64,000 nt of DNA from Terrisporobacter glycolicus ATCC 14880 = DSM 1288 (lineage in GTDB: Bacteria > Bacillota > Clostridia > Peptostreptococcales > Peptostreptococcaceae). The stretch covers positions 3,410,001 through 3,474,000 of the forward strand of contig NZ_CP117523.1 in NCBI RefSeq assembly GCF_036812735.1. Direction: 5' to 3'. Each line of letters starts with the position of its first letter. Position 1 is the first letter of the stretch. Of the stretch, positions 63,155-64,000 are shown in pieces. Position numbers and translations under genes: made by a program. Below the pieces are notes generated by a model that saw only the letters and a list, made by a program, of their open reading frames with translations, made no database searches and was not told the origin of the DNA.

Positions 63155-64000
63155 TTATAACAGTTGATCTAGACCTTGTTTTAAATCATCTATAATGTCT
63201 TTTACATCTTCCAAACCAACAGAAATCCTAACTAAACCATCACTTATTCCTGCTGCTTCTCTTTCTTCCTTAGAATATGGCGAATGTGTCATAGATGCTG
63301 CATGTTCCACTAGAGTCTCTGCATCTCCCAAACTTACTGCCAATATACAAAGATGAAGACTGTTCATTAATTTCTTACCAGCTTCTACTCCACCTTTTAC
63401 TTCAAATGCCATTATTCCTCCGAACTGACTCATTTGCTTTTTAGCTAATTCATGACCTTCAAAACTTTCAAGTCCTGGATAGTAAACTTTTTCTACTGCA
63501 GGGTGTGATTCTAAGAATTTTGCAACTTCCATAGCATTGGAACAATGTCTATCCATTCTTATTTGAAGTGTTTTCATTCCTCTTATCATTAAAAAAGCAT
63601 CGTTGGGACTTAACACACTTCCTGTCATATCTTTTATACCAAACATTTTAACTTGAGTTATATAGTCTTCTCTACCAACAACTATACCTGCTATAACATC
63701 ACCATGTCCATTTATATATTTTGTTGCAGAGTGAACCACTATGTCCGCTCCAAGTTCAAGTGGTCTTTGTAAATAAGGTGAACAGAAAGTGTTGTCTACC
63801 ATAACCTGGCATCCCTCTACTTCATGAGCAATCTTACTTACTGCCTCTACATCTGTAATTAGCATAGTTGGATTTGCTGGAGTTTCTAGATAAACTACCT
63901 TTGTGTTTTTCTTCATTGCTTTTCTAACATTTTCCGGATCTGTAACATCAACAAAATCAACTTCTACACCATATCTTGTTAATCCATGATTAAGTAGTGC
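63155..64000 (-). CDS. Methionine gamma-lyase / cystathionine PLP enzyme, 5' part outside
   Basis: The final 281 residues of a Cys/Met-metabolism PLP enzyme; the frame is open through base 64000, and the upstream part lies beyond the window. LETPANPTM, VDNTFCSPYLQRPLELGADIVVHSATKYINGHGD (in two parts: VDNTFCSPYLQRPLELGAD and IVVHSATKYINGHGD) contains the Schiff-base lysine in SATKY. CSPYLQ with the rest favours methionine gamma-lyase, which makes methanethiol, ammonia and 2-oxobutyrate; cystathionine lyase/synthase remain possible. The ATG inside the frame (63916) is internal, not the start. Confidence 0.88.
   Translation of the reverse strand, partial: ALLNHGLTRYGVEVDFVDVTDPENVRKAMKKNTKVVYLETPANPTMLITDVEAVSKIAHEVEGCQVMVDNTFCSPYLQRPLELGADIVVHSATKYINGHGDVIAGIVVGREDYITQVKMFGIKDMTGSVLSPNDAFLMIRGMKTLQIRMDRHCSNAMEVAKFLESHPAVEKVYYPGLESFEGHELAKKQMSQFGGIMAFEVKGGVEAGKKLMNSLHLCILAVSLGDAETLVEHAASMTHSPYSKEEREAAGISDGLVRISVGLEDVKDIIDDLKQGLDQLL

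Noticed and set aside
63155-63916. Complete 253-residue protein starting at the ATG near 63916
   Set aside because: The same frame stays open through base 64000 with conserved enzyme sequence, so this ATG is internal.

Overview
This AT-rich window carries Gram-positive features throughout: strong GGAGG or GGGGG ribosome sites, many TTG and GTG starts, lipobox lipoproteins, a mannose-family PTS and Bce-type detoxification genes. It most resembles a spore-forming Clostridium-like Firmicute, perhaps Peptostreptococcaceae, but the sequence alone does not fix the species. No tRNA, rRNA, CRISPR array, transposase or integrase was seen.

Layout. 1-3.9 kb: a peptidoglycan/polysaccharide deacetylase, a HIT hydrolase, a membrane-anchored pseudokinase and a thioesterase. 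3.9-8.1 kb: one operon for a mannose-family PTS (IIA, BtpA-like, IIB, IIC, IID) led by a GntR/UTRA regulator, whose promoter carries a consensus cre site and a palindrome. 8.1-19.4 kb: a CcdA-TlpA fusion, a tandem M28 peptidase, two paralogous coiled-coil proteins, an ApbE lipoprotein, a 1347-residue secreted protein behind a Fur-box promoter, and a MutT-like Nudix enzyme.

19.4-41 kb is a defence region. It holds a PLD-helicase, a GNAT protein, an LPD28-like protein, phosphorothioation genes dndC-dndD-dndE on the + strand, and on the - strand dptF-dptG-dptH followed by a DUF262-DUF1524 protein resembling the SspE/GmrSD nucleases. Thus one modification module sits with two candidate restriction effectors. 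Beside it is a compact module: a J-domain protein, an overlapping truncated HEPN (HepT-like) protein, a run of 11 hexamers and an eight-unit array with a 10-11 bp step, bounded by similar terminator hairpins.

41-50.5 kb: a GT2 glycosyltransferase, a beta-carbonic anhydrase, a small membrane protein, and a gene set for gamma-glutamyl and isoaspartyl peptides (iadA, an NhaC-like carrier, a sigma-54 activator, a GGT-like enzyme). A consensus sigma-54 promoter precedes the carrier-iadA operon. 50.5-54.3 kb: a TPP riboswitch controls a thiamine-binding protein, ThiX/Y/Z-like ABC transporter and a TatD-like hydrolase. 54.3-59 kb: a Bce-type ABC transporter and its two-component system. 59.2-60.5 kb: four small genes, three of them related beta-sandwich-like proteins, behind a long hairpin leader. 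60.5-64 kb: an SH3-3D cell-wall protein, a GltD-like oxidoreductase and the 3' part of a methionine gamma-lyase-like gene cut by the window end.
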